Source: Candidatus Saccharimonadota bacterium (lineage in GTDB: Bacteria; Patescibacteriota; Saccharimonadia; Saccharimonadales; Saccharimonadaceae). From it: a stretch of DNA of 64,000 nt. Made by a program: the position numbers and the translations under genes. This document shows positions 7,614 to 16,387 of this stretch, in pieces. The notes below the pieces were generated by a model, which saw nothing but the letters and a program-made list of their open reading frames with translations, was not told the origin of the DNA and ran no database searches. The stretch covers positions 230,165 through 294,164 of the forward strand of contig JAQBRR010000002.1 in NCBI GenBank assembly GCA_028286365.1, given 5' to 3'. Positions within the stretch are counted from its first letter, which is position 1; each line of letters opens with the position of its first letter.

Positions 7614-8333
7614 CTACTTCATGCCTTTTGGTAAGAGATCAATGATTGGCGCAGGCTTACGGCTATCTTTATAGGCGCGTGGTAGCATTTGATCAGGTGT
7701 CCAGGTACGGATAAGCTCGTCAAGATCAGAGGTGTGTTGGTATTTGCCACTAATCCCATCACGGCCATCACTATAATCACCTTCAACGGGACCAGTCTTG
7801 TGGAAAATCAACTGTCCAATACGCTCACCAACAGGCAGAACTACTGATTCGTGTTGGTTGAGGTTGTAGATTTCGAGTGTAATACGATTAATGTATCCTG
7901 GGTCGATCCAGCCAGCGTCAAAACAAACGGCCACACCATTTCGTCCCCAACTACTCCGTGATTTTACTTCACTTGCCCCACCATGTGCTCGGATACCAAT
8001 AAATTCATGGGTATGTGCGAGAATTCGTTCGCCAGGCTGTAAAACAATGATTGGATGATCTTCTGGAATGTTTTCGAATAGTTCATAGCCATTTTTTTGG
8101 CACCACTCTTTATGTGGAATAGCCTCAAGAGGACCCTTGAAGTAGCGGTCGACGTCAGTCTTAACGAAGGGGTTATAGACACGTGATTGCTCTTCATATT
8201 CTTGTTTGTAAAAATAATGGCCGAGTGTGAAGTCGAGACTCGCCTCTGATACGTATTTGTCATTGAATGGGACGCAGACGATAGTTCCGTCCTTAATTGC
8301 AGCCTTAATCTCGGTATTACTATAGACACTCAC
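7614..8333 (-). CDS. dcd: dCTP deaminase family protein
   Basis: Member of the dCTP deaminase/dUTPase superfamily, 239 residues. The core motifs are SEVKSRSSWGRNGV, DAGWIDPGY and RITLEIYN, where the Glu of TLE corresponds to the catalytic Glu of dCTP deaminases. The C-terminus (SDGRDGISGKYQHTSD) matches the Gly-rich lid over the active site. It is longer than bacterial Dcd (about 190). It probably supplies dUTP or dUMP for ThyA; whether it is mono- or bifunctional cannot be read from the sequence. First gene of the dcd-tmk operon, divergent from folA. Confidence 0.85.
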   Translation of the reverse strand: MSVYSNTEIKAAIKDGTIVCVPFNDKYVSEASLDFTLGHYFYKQEYEEQSRVYNPFVKTDVDRYFKGPLEAIPHKEWCQKNGYELFENIPEDHPIIVLQPGERILAHTHEFIGIRAHGGASEVKSRSSWGRNGVAVCFDAGWIDPGYINRITLEIYNLNQHESVVLPVGERIGQLIFHKTGPVEGDYSDGRDGISGKYQHTSDLDELIRTWTPDQMLPRAYKDSRKPAPIIDLLPKGMK

Positions 8334-8412
8334 GTATGCACTCTCCCCTAGTTTCTTCCCTTGTATTACATCGATTGTATCACGGCGAAGGACTCTGTTA
8401 CCATAAGAGTAT

Positions 8413-8895
8413 ATGAAAAGTATTATTGTAGCCTATGACAAAAATCGCGGTATTGGTGCAGCTAATGATCTCTTATGGACACGTGACCTACCGGCTGATT
8501 TACGTCATTTCAAGGAGTTAACAACCGGCCATAGTATCATTATGGGCCGTAGGACTTATGAGTCACTTGGTCGACCTCTACCCAACCGTAAAAATATTGT
8601 CATTAGTCACTCGACAGAACAAATCCCAGATGTAATTGTCGTCGGTAGTCTTGACGAAGCATATGCGATTGCCAATGATGCCGAAATCTTCATTATTGGG
8701 GGAGGTCAAATCTATCAACTTGCTATTGACGGGGTTGATCGATTACTTGTGACGGAAGTCGACGGGTCATTTGAAGCTGATGTATTCTTCCCAGCTGTTA
8801 ATCCAGCGATTTGGATTGAAGTGAAGAGAGACCATCATCCAAAGGATGAGCTGAATAAATACGATTATGATTTTGTGACGTATGAACGCCGTTAA
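8413..8895 (+). CDS. folA: Dihydrofolate reductase
   Basis: Reduces dihydrofolate to tetrahydrofolate with NADPH, 160 residues as usual. Motifs: [18 protein letters not shown] (7-23), the substrate-binding Asp in [30 protein letters not shown] (45-63) and the NADPH loop [12 protein letters not shown]. The gene is divergent from dcd and convergent with thyA, overlapping the thyA stop by 4 bp. It regenerates the folate that ThyA oxidises. Confidence 0.96.
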   Translation: MKSIIVAYDKNRGIGAANDLLWTRDLPADLRHFKELTTGHSIIMGRRTYESLGRPLPNRKNIVISHSTEQIPDVIVVGSLDEAYAIANDAEIFIIGGGQIYQLAIDGVDRLLVTEVDGSFEADVFFPAVNPAIWIEVKRDHHPKDELNKYDYDFVTYERR

Positions 8896-9812
8896 ACAGC
8901 AATAGGGGCTTTAATCGGTGGATACGGGTCATAATCGACAAGTTCGATGTCGTCGAACGTAAAGTCGTCGATGCTTTTAACGTCCGGATTTAGTTTTAGT
9001 GTCGGAAGTTTACGCGGAGTCCTTGATAGCTGTTCGTCAACTTGCTCGAGGTGATTAAGATAGATATGTGTGTCTGCTAGCGTATGCACAAATTCACCCG
9101 GTTCTAGACCGGTGACCTGCGCCACCATTGATAGTAGTAGTGAATATGAGGCAATATTGAAAGGTACTCCCAGGAATGTGTCAGCGCTGCGCTGGTATAG
9201 CATTAAGTCTAGTTTGCCGTTACGGACATAAAACTGGAACATATTGTGACATGGCGGTAGGCCACCAATGCGAACAATTTCATCGATCTCGGCTACGTTC
9301 CAAGCACTAACAATATTACGGCGCGAGTCTGGGTTATTCTTGATCATATTAATCGCTTTTTCGATTTGATCAATATCACCACCATTTCCATCTGGCCAGT
9401 GACGCCACTGCACACCATATACAGGGCCTAAATCTCCCCATTTCATGGCAAAATCATGATCAGACGCGACTTTACTAATGAATTCCTTAATGCCAGTCTG
9501 CCACTTTTCACTAGACGCATCCGGGACTGGCTGCTTATTCGCAAGTAGGTAGGCTTTGTATGGCCATTCATCCCAAATATGAACGTCATTTTTAGCGAGA
9601 TACTCAATGTTGCCGCTACCCTGCAGGAACCATAATAGTTCGTGAACAACACTTCTCATAAAGAGCTTTTTTGTCGTTACAGCAGGAAAGCCCTCAGCTA
9701 AATCATAACGGAGCTGTCGTCCGAATACACTAATAGTACCAGTTCCAGTACGGTCACTTTTCTGTATTCCGTTCTTTTTTATATCCCGCAGTAGGTCAAG
9801 ATATTGGCGCAT
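8892..9812 (-). CDS. thyA: Thymidylate synthase
   Basis: Makes dTMP from dUMP with methylene-tetrahydrofolate. I place the start at ATG 9812 (MRQYLDLL) because AGAGGGG stands 5 nt upstream; the frame is open further 5' but without family similarity. The product is about 306 residues. Catalytic Cys lies in [12 protein letters not shown]; other ThyA blocks are [19 protein letters not shown] and the [12 protein letters not shown] block near the N-terminus. It is convergent with folA, so both genes of the dTMP cycle sit tail to tail. Confidence 0.96.
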   Translation of the reverse strand: MRQYLDLLRDIKKNGIQKSDRTGTGTISVFGRQLRYDLAEGFPAVTTKKLFMRSVVHELLWFLQGSGNIEYLAKNDVHIWDEWPYKAYLLANKQPVPDASSEKWQTGIKEFISKVASDHDFAMKWGDLGPVYGVQWRHWPDGNGGDIDQIEKAINMIKNNPDSRRNIVSAWNVAEIDEIVRIGGLPPCHNMFQFYVRNGKLDLMLYQRSADTFLGVPFNIASYSLLLSMVAQVTGLEPGEFVHTLADTHIYLNHLEQVDEQLSRTPRKLPTLKLNPDVKSIDDFTFDDIELVDYDPYPPIKAPIAV

Positions 9813-9953
9813 GTATTCCCCTCTTTTATCTGCTATTAGTATGCCACATTGTATATATTTTTCATAATTCTTATGCATACGGGTGTACAATAAAAGCAAG
9901 CAGCGTTATAAAACACCAAAACACCGCGAATTACATTGTATAGGGGCATGGTT

Positions 9954-10601
9954 ATGGCACCAGAAACACTTACATTACTTGATAAAACAGCAGATAATTT
10001 CTTAGACACTGACGGTATTCCAACAGAACAAGCAGAATCAGTTGCCGAAATAGAGATGCTTGGCCGTGATGTTGCAATGATATCAGTGGTTGCTCCTGAA
10101 AATACCTCAGCTATAAGCACCCAGGTAGAACGTATGGCACAAGATATTCTTGATGCCTTAGACACTGGCTCAATTGTTCTTCCTGAACTTGAAGGACATG
10201 ATCAACAAGATACTGCCGCGATCATCGCTACCTATGTAACTGAGCGCGTTATATCTGAGCAAATGGAGCTCTCAAGTGACAGTATCGACACTGTTGTTTT
10301 GGCACAACGCGATGCATTACAGCATGAAATTGATGAAATGATGATGCTTTTTCCAGAATCAGCAGTCCTATTTCGTACTATTGTTGAGCAAAGAGCACTC
10401 ATCGATGATTATGCCGAGCAAAATGCTGCACTAGTAAAAGCAAATAGTGACAAGCAGCGTCAAATTCAAGAGTTGAATCGGATAGATATCAAGATTGGCG
10501 TTATTATGCAGAAGTTGGAAATGTCGTTTAAGTCTGCTACTCGACTCGCACGTGGTATTGGAAAGTCTGCGATTATAAAACACGAAGTTACAGTAGAATA
10601 A
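9954..10601 (+). CDS. Uncharacterised acidic coiled-coil protein
   Basis: About 215 residues from ATG 9954 (MAPETLTL), placed 8 nt after AGGGGC; TTG 9936 and ATG 9948 are also in frame. The protein is acidic and helical. The last third (RALIDDYAEQNAALVKANSD and KQRQIQELN) reads as a coiled coil, and it ends with a basic segment (KSATRLARGIGKSAIIKHE). No membrane segment or known domain is visible. It is monocistronic with its own terminator. A structural or adaptor role is conceivable, but nothing in the context indicates it. Confidence 0.6.
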   Translation: MAPETLTLLDKTADNFLDTDGIPTEQAESVAEIEMLGRDVAMISVVAPENTSAISTQVERMAQDILDALDTGSIVLPELEGHDQQDTAAIIATYVTERVISEQMELSSDSIDTVVLAQRDALQHEIDEMMMLFPESAVLFRTIVEQRALIDDYAEQNAALVKANSDKQRQIQELNRIDIKIGVIMQKLEMSFKSATRLARGIGKSAIIKHEVTVE

Positions 10602-10631
10602 AATATCCCGCACTTTTGCGGGATATTTTTT
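10601..10631. terminator. Bidirectional terminator between the 9954 gene and rplA
   Basis: AAATATCCCGC (10601-10611) and GCGGGATATTT (10618-10628) form an 11-bp stem flanked by A-rich and T-rich ends. It sits between two convergent genes. Confidence 0.85.
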
Positions 10632-10645
10632 ATAAGTCTTACGTC

Positions 10646-11656
10646 TTAATTGGTAACGTTTTCAACCTTGATGCCAGGACCTTGAGTGGTACTGATGCTG
10701 GTTGATTTAACGTAGGCAGACTTGAGGCTTGATGGCTTTTGGCTCTGTAGGCTGTCAAAGAATGCTTTTGCGTTCTCAGCGAGTTTTGCTGCACCGAAGC
10801 TTACCTTACCGATTGAAAGGTGCACGATAGCTTGTTTGTCGACGCGGTACTCAACTTTACCTGCTTTGGCCTCTAAGGTTGCCTTCGCAACGTCAATTGC
10901 AACTGAACCACTCTTAGGGTTTGGCATAAGTCCACGTGGGCCAAGCAGACGGGCATATTTACCAAGGCGTGGCATGTAGGCGGGAGTCGCGATCAGCACG
11001 TCAAAGTCAATGTTCTCTTTATCAAGTTGCGCGAGGAATGTTTCGTCACCGATGATATCTGCGCCAGCTTTTTTAGCTGCAGCGTGATCAGTCTCAGGTG
11101 CAAAAACAGCAACACGAATTGTTTTACCTGTTCCGTTAGGAAGAGATACAGTTGCACGAATGTTTTGGTCAGCCTGACGTGGGTCAACACCTAACTTGAC
11201 GTGTACTTCAACACTTGCGTCGAACTTACTTGGGCTCGTCTTCGTAGCTAGTTCAAGTGCGTCGGCAAGTGAGTAAACAGTATCTTTCTCGACAAGTTTA
11301 GCAACCTTCTGGTATGCTTTACCGCGACGTTCAATAACAGGGCGAGTGACAGGTCGTGGACCTTTAGCTAATTTAACAGCTTCTTCAGACTGAGGAGTTG
11401 TGTCACCGGCTTCTTTACGCTCTTCTTTAGCGATTTTAGCTTCGGTTTCAGCGATAGCTTTTTCACTTCGCTTGCCGCTTTTAGCTGTCTTTACTTCTGC
11501 CTCTTCTTGCGCAGTTTCGTCCTCTACAGGGGCAGTTTCAACAACTGGGGCTGGTGTGCCTGCAATAGCGGCTTCGATCTCAGCAATAGTGTTTTTATCA
11601 GTCACTTCTAGGTTCAAAGCTTTTGCTTCGACTAGTAATTCGGCTTTCTTGGCCAT
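10646..11656 (-). CDS. rplA: 50S ribosomal protein L1 with a long N-terminal extension
   Basis: Residues about 105-336 are a complete L1 ([46 protein letters not shown]). The first 100 residues are an addition: a short helix-turn-helix-like segment ([20 protein letters not shown], similar to SAP/HeH modules), then a low-complexity Ala/Glu/Lys linker. L1 binds 23S rRNA at the E-site stalk and represses its own mRNA in other bacteria. It stands alone here, with its own promoter, and not beside rplK. Confidence 0.93.
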   Translation of the reverse strand: MAKKAELLVEAKALNLEVTDKNTIAEIEAAIAGTPAPVVETAPVEDETAQEEAEVKTAKSGKRSEKAIAETEAKIAKEERKEAGDTTPQSEEAVKLAKGPRPVTRPVIERRGKAYQKVAKLVEKDTVYSLADALELATKTSPSKFDASVEVHVKLGVDPRQADQNIRATVSLPNGTGKTIRVAVFAPETDHAAAKKAGADIIGDETFLAQLDKENIDFDVLIATPAYMPRLGKYARLLGPRGLMPNPKSGSVAIDVAKATLEAKAGKVEYRVDKQAIVHLSIGKVSFGAAKLAENAKAFFDSLQSQKPSSLKSAYVKSTSISTTQGPGIKVENVTN

Positions 11657-11722
11657 AGGTATAAACCCTTTCTGTGGTAGTAACGGCTTTTTAGGCCTCC
11701 CAACATTGATTGTTATGTCTAT

Positions 11723-11751
11723 ATTTTAGCATTTATAGAGTGAATTTGCAA
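11723..11751 (-). promoter_or_regulatory. Promoter of rplA, TTGCAA-N17-TAAAAT
   Basis: On the minus strand TTGCAA (11751-11746) and TAAAAT (11728-11723) are 17 nt apart. About 60 nt of leader follow, containing GGCCTAAAAAGCC and an AGAAAGGG ribosome site before the ATG. Confidence 0.6.
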
Positions 11752-11798
11752 TTATAATGGTTGCAATCACCTATCATAACCATTATGATGAAGACTAT

Positions 11799-13463
11799 AT
11801 GGATGAAATAAAACAAAAACTGACAGAAAATGGCTTTAGTGGTGATATCGAAGATTCCGCAGATTTAATTGAAAAGTATTCTCATGATGCTTCAATGTTT
11901 GAAATAAAACCAAAATTAATAATTGCTCCAAAAACCGCCAAAGATGTCCAGACTGCAGTAAAACTTATAGCTGACAATAAAAAGTCTGATAAAGACCTAT
12001 CTCTGACTGCACGTAGCGCTGGCACAGATATGAGCGGTGCAGCCATCAATGATTCAATAATCGTTGATTTTAATCGTTATTTAACTGAAATTATCTCTGT
12101 TAATAGTAAGCGTGCTGTTGTTCAGCCAGGTGCATTTTACAGGGATTTTGACGTAGAAACGGCGAAACACGGTGCGCTTCTACCCTCTTTTCCAGCTAGT
12201 CGAGACCTATGTACTGTCGGTGGAATGATCAACAACAATGCTGGCGGCGAGAAGTCACTTGAGTTCGGTAAGACTGAGCTATTCGTCCCTGAGTTACAAT
12301 TCGTTTTTGCTGACGGTATTGAGCGAACTGTTAAACCACTCAATCGAGAGGAACTGAACACCAAGATGGCACAGGATGATTTTGAAGGCAAAGTTTACAA
12401 AGGCTTGTTTGATCTTATTGAGGCACACTATGATGAGATCAAAGCCGCGAAACCTCACGTCAGTAAGAACTCAACCGGCTACAAATTATGGGATGTATGG
12501 GACCGCAAGACAGGTGTTTTTGATCTCACCCAGGCCATTATTGGGGCGCAGGGTACACTCGGTTTTGTTACTGAGGGCACATTTAGGCTCGTACCACGTA
12601 CCAAACATTCAGGTCTTTTAGTGCTATTCCTGCATGATATAGATGATCTAGGTGAACTAATTCCAACAGTATTGAAGCACAAGCCTGCGACATTTGAGGG
12701 ATTTGATGATGCGACCTTTTGGCTTAGCATTAAATTCATGCCAAGTTTTCTGAAGATGCTTGGGCCAGTTAAATTTATTCACCTTCTGCTAACACTAATT
12801 CCTGACGGGCTAATGCTTCTAAAGGGTATTCCTAAACTCATCCTGATGATCGAATTCACTGGTGAGACCGAAGATGAAGTGCGTGAGAAAATTAAAGCGC
12901 TTCATAAAGATTTGGGACCACTGCGTGCTCGCTATGAGATTAATGGTTTCGAAGAAGATCCAACCGAGGGTGCGAGCGAAAAGTTTTGGATTATGCGCCG
13001 TTATAGCTTCCAATTACTTCGTAGCAAGGTTAAGGATAAGCATACTGCACCATTTATTGATGATTTGATCGTTAATCCTGAGTATCTTTCAGAGTTCTTG
13101 CCTAAAATACGTAAAATAATTAAAAAATATAAGTTGTTCGCGACAATTGCAGGGCACATGGGTGATGGCAACTTCCATATTATTCCCCTTATGAAGCTAG
13201 AGGATCCAAACGATCGTAAGAAATTACTACCAGCTATGCGTGAAGTTAACGAACTGGTCCTCCACTACAAGGGTAGCCTGAGTGGTGAGCACAATGATGG
13301 ACTCGTTCGGGGACCATGGCTCGAAGAAATGTACGGTAAGAAGATTGTCGATTTATTTCGAGAAACAAAGGATATTTTTGATCCTCAGCACATCTTTAAC
13401 CCTCATAAGAAAGCAAATGCGGATTGGAATTATAGCTTTTCGCATATCCGCGAACACTTCTAG
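11799..13463 (+). CDS. FAD-linked oxidase, D-lactate/glycolate dehydrogenase-like
   Basis: FAD-dependent 2-hydroxyacid dehydrogenase of the GlcD/Dld type. The PCMH FAD-binding domain (residues about 30-220) has SARSAGTDMSGAA, VQPGAFYRDFD, SFPASRDLCTVGGMINNNAGG and GAQGTLGFVTE. The C-terminal cap has GHMGDGNFHIIP, SGEHNDGLVRG and a C-terminal FDPQHIFNPHKK. I prefer ATG 11799: the upstream in-frame ATG 11757 overlaps a TATAAT box (11753-11758) and so would not be transcribed from it. No membrane anchor is visible. The electron acceptor is unknown. The gene is inserted between rplA and rplK on the opposite strand. Confidence 0.88.
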   Translation: MDEIKQKLTENGFSGDIEDSADLIEKYSHDASMFEIKPKLIIAPKTAKDVQTAVKLIADNKKSDKDLSLTARSAGTDMSGAAINDSIIVDFNRYLTEIISVNSKRAVVQPGAFYRDFDVETAKHGALLPSFPASRDLCTVGGMINNNAGGEKSLEFGKTELFVPELQFVFADGIERTVKPLNREELNTKMAQDDFEGKVYKGLFDLIEAHYDEIKAAKPHVSKNSTGYKLWDVWDRKTGVFDLTQAIIGAQGTLGFVTEGTFRLVPRTKHSGLLVLFLHDIDDLGELIPTVLKHKPATFEGFDDATFWLSIKFMPSFLKMLGPVKFIHLLLTLIPDGLMLLKGIPKLILMIEFTGETEDEVREKIKALHKDLGPLRARYEINGFEEDPTEGASEKFWIMRRYSFQLLRSKVKDKHTAPFIDDLIVNPEYLSEFLPKIRKIIKKYKLFATIAGHMGDGNFHIIPLMKLEDPNDRKKLLPAMREVNELVLHYKGSLSGEHNDGLVRGPWLEEMYGKKIVDLFRETKDIFDPQHIFNPHKKANADWNYSFSHIREHF

Positions 13464-13469
13464 GATATA

Positions 13470-13500
13470 AAAAACCGTAGTTTTTAACTACGGTTTTTTA
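13470..13500. terminator. Bidirectional terminator between FAD oxidase and rplK
   Basis: AAAAACCGTAG (13470-13480) and CTACGGTTTTT (13488-13498) form an 11-bp stem with a 7-nt loop, with A-run and T-run on both sides. It serves both convergent genes. Confidence 0.88.
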
Positions 13501-13516
13501 TTAGATAAACATTTGA

Positions 13517-13942
13517 TTATTCGGTAACTTCGACACCCATTGAACGAGCAGTACCTGCAATAACCTTAACGCGGCCATCCATATCGATAGCGTTAAGCTG
13601 ATCTTTCTTTAACTCAGCAATTTCCTCGAGCTGTGCACGAGTGATTGAACCAACCTTTTCAGAGTGTGGCTTGCTGCTGCCCTTTTTGATACCAGTTTTC
13701 TCACGAATAAGATCGTCAACTGGTTGACCGAGTGATTTCCACGCAAACGTACGGTCTTCAAAGACCTGAAGGTGAACAATAACATCCTTGCCCTGTAGTT
13801 CTTTGGTCGCATCGTTAAATGGATTAATGAAATCCATCATGTTAAGACCCCATTGACCAAGAGTTGATCCTACTGGAGGACCTGCAGTCGCGCGACCAGC
13901 AGGAATACGTAATTTAAGATTTCCGATAATTTTCTTTGCCAT
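13517..13942 (-). CDS. rplK: 50S ribosomal protein L11
   Basis: Component of the GTPase-associated centre, 141 residues as usual. The N-terminal domain has LRIPAGRATAGPPVGSTLGQ, and the C-terminal RNA-binding domain has GSKPHSEKVGSITRAQLEEIAELK and MVEVTE-type ending (SMGVEVTE). It follows secE, nusG and a 92-residue gene; rplA, its usual neighbour, is separated from it by the FAD oxidase. Confidence 0.97.
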   Translation of the reverse strand: MAKKIIGNLKLRIPAGRATAGPPVGSTLGQWGLNMMDFINPFNDATKELQGKDVIVHLQVFEDRTFAWKSLGQPVDDLIREKTGIKKGSSKPHSEKVGSITRAQLEEIAELKKDQLNAIDMDGRVKVIAGTARSMGVEVTE

Positions 13943-14014
13943 ATAGTTAATTTCTTTCTTGTACTAAATATTATTGAAGCTATATTTAGTGCGTAACTGA
14001 ATTATATTAGCAGA

Positions 14015-14293
14015 TTACGGCTTATTTTTCAATGCCTCTCCTTCTTCAGGAGCACCGTCGGTCATTTCTAGGTACATGTTATGTATTTGACCTAAAGCTA
14101 CTTCTGTATCTTGCAGCTCAGGAGATTCATGATCAAGGCTATCAAATCGCTCTTTAAGAATGGTAATAATTCTTGCTAGGGCTTCGACATCAAGCAACGT
14201 TTTACGACCATATGCGATCTCTATTAATTTCTCAGCTGATGCATCTTGCAGTCGAAATGCTGCACTAGGAGCCTGTTCATTCTCAGGCGACAT
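14015..14293 (-). CDS. Uncharacterised 92-residue protein between nusG and rplK
   Basis: Small acidic helical protein (DASAEKLIEIAYGRKTLL, ALARIITILKERFDSLD, QDTEVALGQIHNMYLEM) with disordered ends rich in Pro and Glu. It starts 8 bp after the nusG stop and is followed by rplK about 70 bp downstream, so it is in the secE-nusG-rplK transcript. I do not recognise the family. Position in a transcription-translation operon is the only hint to a role. Confidence 0.6.
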   Translation of the reverse strand: MSPENEQAPSAAFRLQDASAEKLIEIAYGRKTLLDVEALARIITILKERFDSLDHESPELQDTEVALGQIHNMYLEMTDGAPEEGEALKNKP

Positions 14294-14301
14294 ATTGTTC
14301 T

Positions 14302-14847
14302 TTAAACTTTACGAACCTGCAAAGCGTCGAGTTCTACTGGAGTATCACGGCCGAACATACTGACCATAACCTTGATTTTACCTTTTTGAGTATCGATTTC
14401 AGAGATTGCACCATCGAATCCCTTGAATGGACCATCAGTAATACTGACGACTTCACCGGTTTCAAAGTCAATGTGATGCTTAGGATCTTCAACGCCCATG
14501 CGCTTCTTGATCTTGCTAATCTCGCTGTCAGACACTGGGGTAGGCTCAGTACCTGTACCGACAAAGCCAGTAACACCAGGCGTATTACGTACGATGTACC
14601 ATGTTTCATCTGTTAACTTCATTTCAACGAGTGCATAACCTTGGAAGATCTTTGTTTCGACTACTTTACGTTTGCCGTTCTTGATCTGGATTTGCTTCTC
14701 TTTTGGAACCATAACATCAAAAATCTTGTCGGCCATATCGACGGCGTTAATACGCTGACGAATGCTATCGGCTACTTTTTCTTCATAGCCACTATAAGTA
14801 TGGATGGCGTACCATTGGCGGGTTGAATCGTATCGGTTTTGTGACAT
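14302..14847 (-). CDS. nusG: Transcription termination/antitermination protein NusG
   Basis: Binds RNA polymerase and couples it to ribosomes or Rho, 181 residues. The NGN domain contains WYAIHTYSGYEEKVADSIRQR and YALVEMKLTDETWYIVRNTPGVTGFVG. The C-terminal KOW domain has VVSITDGPFKGFDGAISEID. It lies 9 bp downstream of secE, the usual bacterial arrangement. Confidence 0.97.
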   Translation of the reverse strand: MSQNRYDSTRQWYAIHTYSGYEEKVADSIRQRINAVDMADKIFDVMVPKEKQIQIKNGKRKVVETKIFQGYALVEMKLTDETWYIVRNTPGVTGFVGTGTEPTPVSDSEISKIKKRMGVEDPKHHIDFETGEVVSITDGPFKGFDGAISEIDTQKGKIKVMVSMFGRDTPVELDALQVRKV

Positions 14848-14856
14848 TTTGTTCCT

Positions 14857-15141
14857 TTACTTTAAAATCTGTTCGAAAATAAACTTAAATAATACATCGA
14901 GTAGGAGAATCAGGACAACAAAGAATCCTGTGAAAAGTAGTACTGCACCAGTTAAGCTCCAAGTAGCCTTACGGTTTGGCCAACGTACTTGGCGTAGTTC
15001 GTACCATGCACCTTTAAAGTACTCACCGAATGAGACAAATGGGACTAAAAACTTGGGAGTCGGACGTTTTGGTACGACCAGCTTTGCTTTCTTCTTTGTT
15101 ACGGTTTTTGTAACGACTGTCTTTTTTGGTGTGGTTGCCAC
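14857..15141 (-). CDS. secE: Preprotein translocase subunit SecE
   Basis: Small Sec translocon subunit, 94 residues. A Lys/Thr/Val-rich N-terminal extension (KKTVVTKTVTKKKAK) precedes the amphipathic helix (GEYFKGAWYELRQVRWPNRKATW, with the conserved ELRQVRWP) and a single transmembrane helix (LTGAVLLFTGFFVVLILLLD). First gene of the secE-nusG cluster; divergent from the glycosyltransferase at 15239. Confidence 0.95.
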   Translation of the reverse strand: MATTPKKTVVTKTVTKKKAKLVVPKRPTPKFLVPFVSFGEYFKGAWYELRQVRWPNRKATWSLTGAVLLFTGFFVVLILLLDVLFKFIFEQILK

Positions 15142-15238
15142 GATTTACTCCAATTTAAAAGTCTGCTTAGCGCAGACTGTCAACAACGATTGTAACGCTT
15201 TATATCAAGACCGTCAACCGTGGTATTATATGTACAAT

Positions 15239-16387
15239 ATGGTTGAGCTTATTCTATCTGTTCTCTACGGCCTACTGACAATCTTTAGTGTGCTTTTCGT
15301 ATGGAAGCTTATGTATGCATTCAAGCATTTTAAAATGAAAAATCTTCTGAGTGAGCCGAGTATGCTTAAAGACATGCCTAGCGTCAGTGTATGTATTCCA
15401 GCCAGGAACGAGACGGAGGCAATGACGCAGTGTCTCGAGCGAGTTATTGCGAGTACCTATCCCAAGCTTGAAATTATCGTTCTTGACGATAGCTCGGCGG
15501 ATAACACGTCGTATCTCATTAAGTCTTTTGCACACGCGGGCGTACGTTTTGTTGAGGGCTCTGCTCTTCCTGAGGGATGGGTAGGTAAAAATCACGCACT
15601 GCAAGGCCTACTACATGAGGCGAGTGGCACGCTTATACTATATATGGACGTTGATACTCAGATAAAGCCTGATACGATCGAGCAGCTTGTGTCATATATG
15701 CGTCAAGAAAAAGCTTCGATGATTTCAGTCCTACCACTACGTGATGATGGCTGGAGGTCGAGTGTGCTATTCGGCACGATGCGCTACTTTTGGGAATTAA
15801 TTCTTAACCGCAAGAAGAAACCAGCCGTTGCGAGCAGTGCTTGGATGATTAAACGACGGCAACTTATTGATGAGTTTGATGGTTTTAATACTATTAAAAG
15901 TACTATTCAGCCTGAGTCTGCGCTCGCGGCGCTTCTTGCGAGAAGGAAAGAATATAGCTTTTTGATCAGTACTCCTCTCCTTGGAGTTAGCTTTGAAAAG
16001 AAGTGGCTATCACAGGTTGATACCAGTATTCGCTTACTTTATCCAATTGTTGGTGGGCGAATCGCCAGAGGTATTATTGGAGCTATAGTTTTGATTCTAC
16101 TAAATCTACCGACTTTTTTTATTATTGATGGTTTTGTCGATGGCTGGTCGATTATCCAGATTGCCGCAGCATGGCAACTCTGTGTATTTATTGCAATCTA
16201 CGCTCTTTATCTTGATACGGTTTGGAATCGTGGGTGGTGGATCGGTGCGCTCCTATGGCCCTATGTAATCGCTCAGGAGTTCGTCCTGCTTGTATTTAGT
16301 ATTGTTGGTTATTTGCGTCATAGCATAACCTGGAAAGGCCGCTCTGTTACAGCTCTAGCTACTTCTTTACGGGCAAAGAGAAGCTAA
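15239..16387 (+). CDS. Membrane glycosyltransferase family 2
   Basis: GT-A fold enzyme of about 382 residues. It has an N-terminal membrane anchor (ELILSVLYGLLTIFSVLFVW), then VSVCIPARNETEAM, IIVLDDSSADNTS and the DxD-like YMDVDTQ, and two or three C-terminal membrane helices (after residue 260). The layout resembles carotenoid/hopanoid-type GT2 enzymes (CrtQ, HpnB-like). I chose ATG 15239: TATTAT at 15224-15229 ends 9 nt before it. The frame is open far upstream to 14804, but that part is antisense to secE. It overlaps the histidine kinase 3' end by 29 bp, tail to tail. Confidence 0.82.
   Translation: MVELILSVLYGLLTIFSVLFVWKLMYAFKHFKMKNLLSEPSMLKDMPSVSVCIPARNETEAMTQCLERVIASTYPKLEIIVLDDSSADNTSYLIKSFAHAGVRFVEGSALPEGWVGKNHALQGLLHEASGTLILYMDVDTQIKPDTIEQLVSYMRQEKASMISVLPLRDDGWRSSVLFGTMRYFWELILNRKKKPAVASSAWMIKRRQLIDEFDGFNTIKSTIQPESALAALLARRKEYSFLISTPLLGVSFEKKWLSQVDTSIRLLYPIVGGRIARGIIGAIVLILLNLPTFFIIDGFVDGWSIIQIAAAWQLCVFIAIYALYLDTVWNRGWWIGALLWPYVIAQEFVLLVFSIVGYLRHSITWKGRSVTALATSLRAKRS

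Noticed and set aside
14804-15238. Long upstream extension of the GT2 frame (to 14804)
   Set aside because: It is antisense to secE and nusG, reads as noise, and the TATTAT box at 15224-15229 supports the start at 15239.
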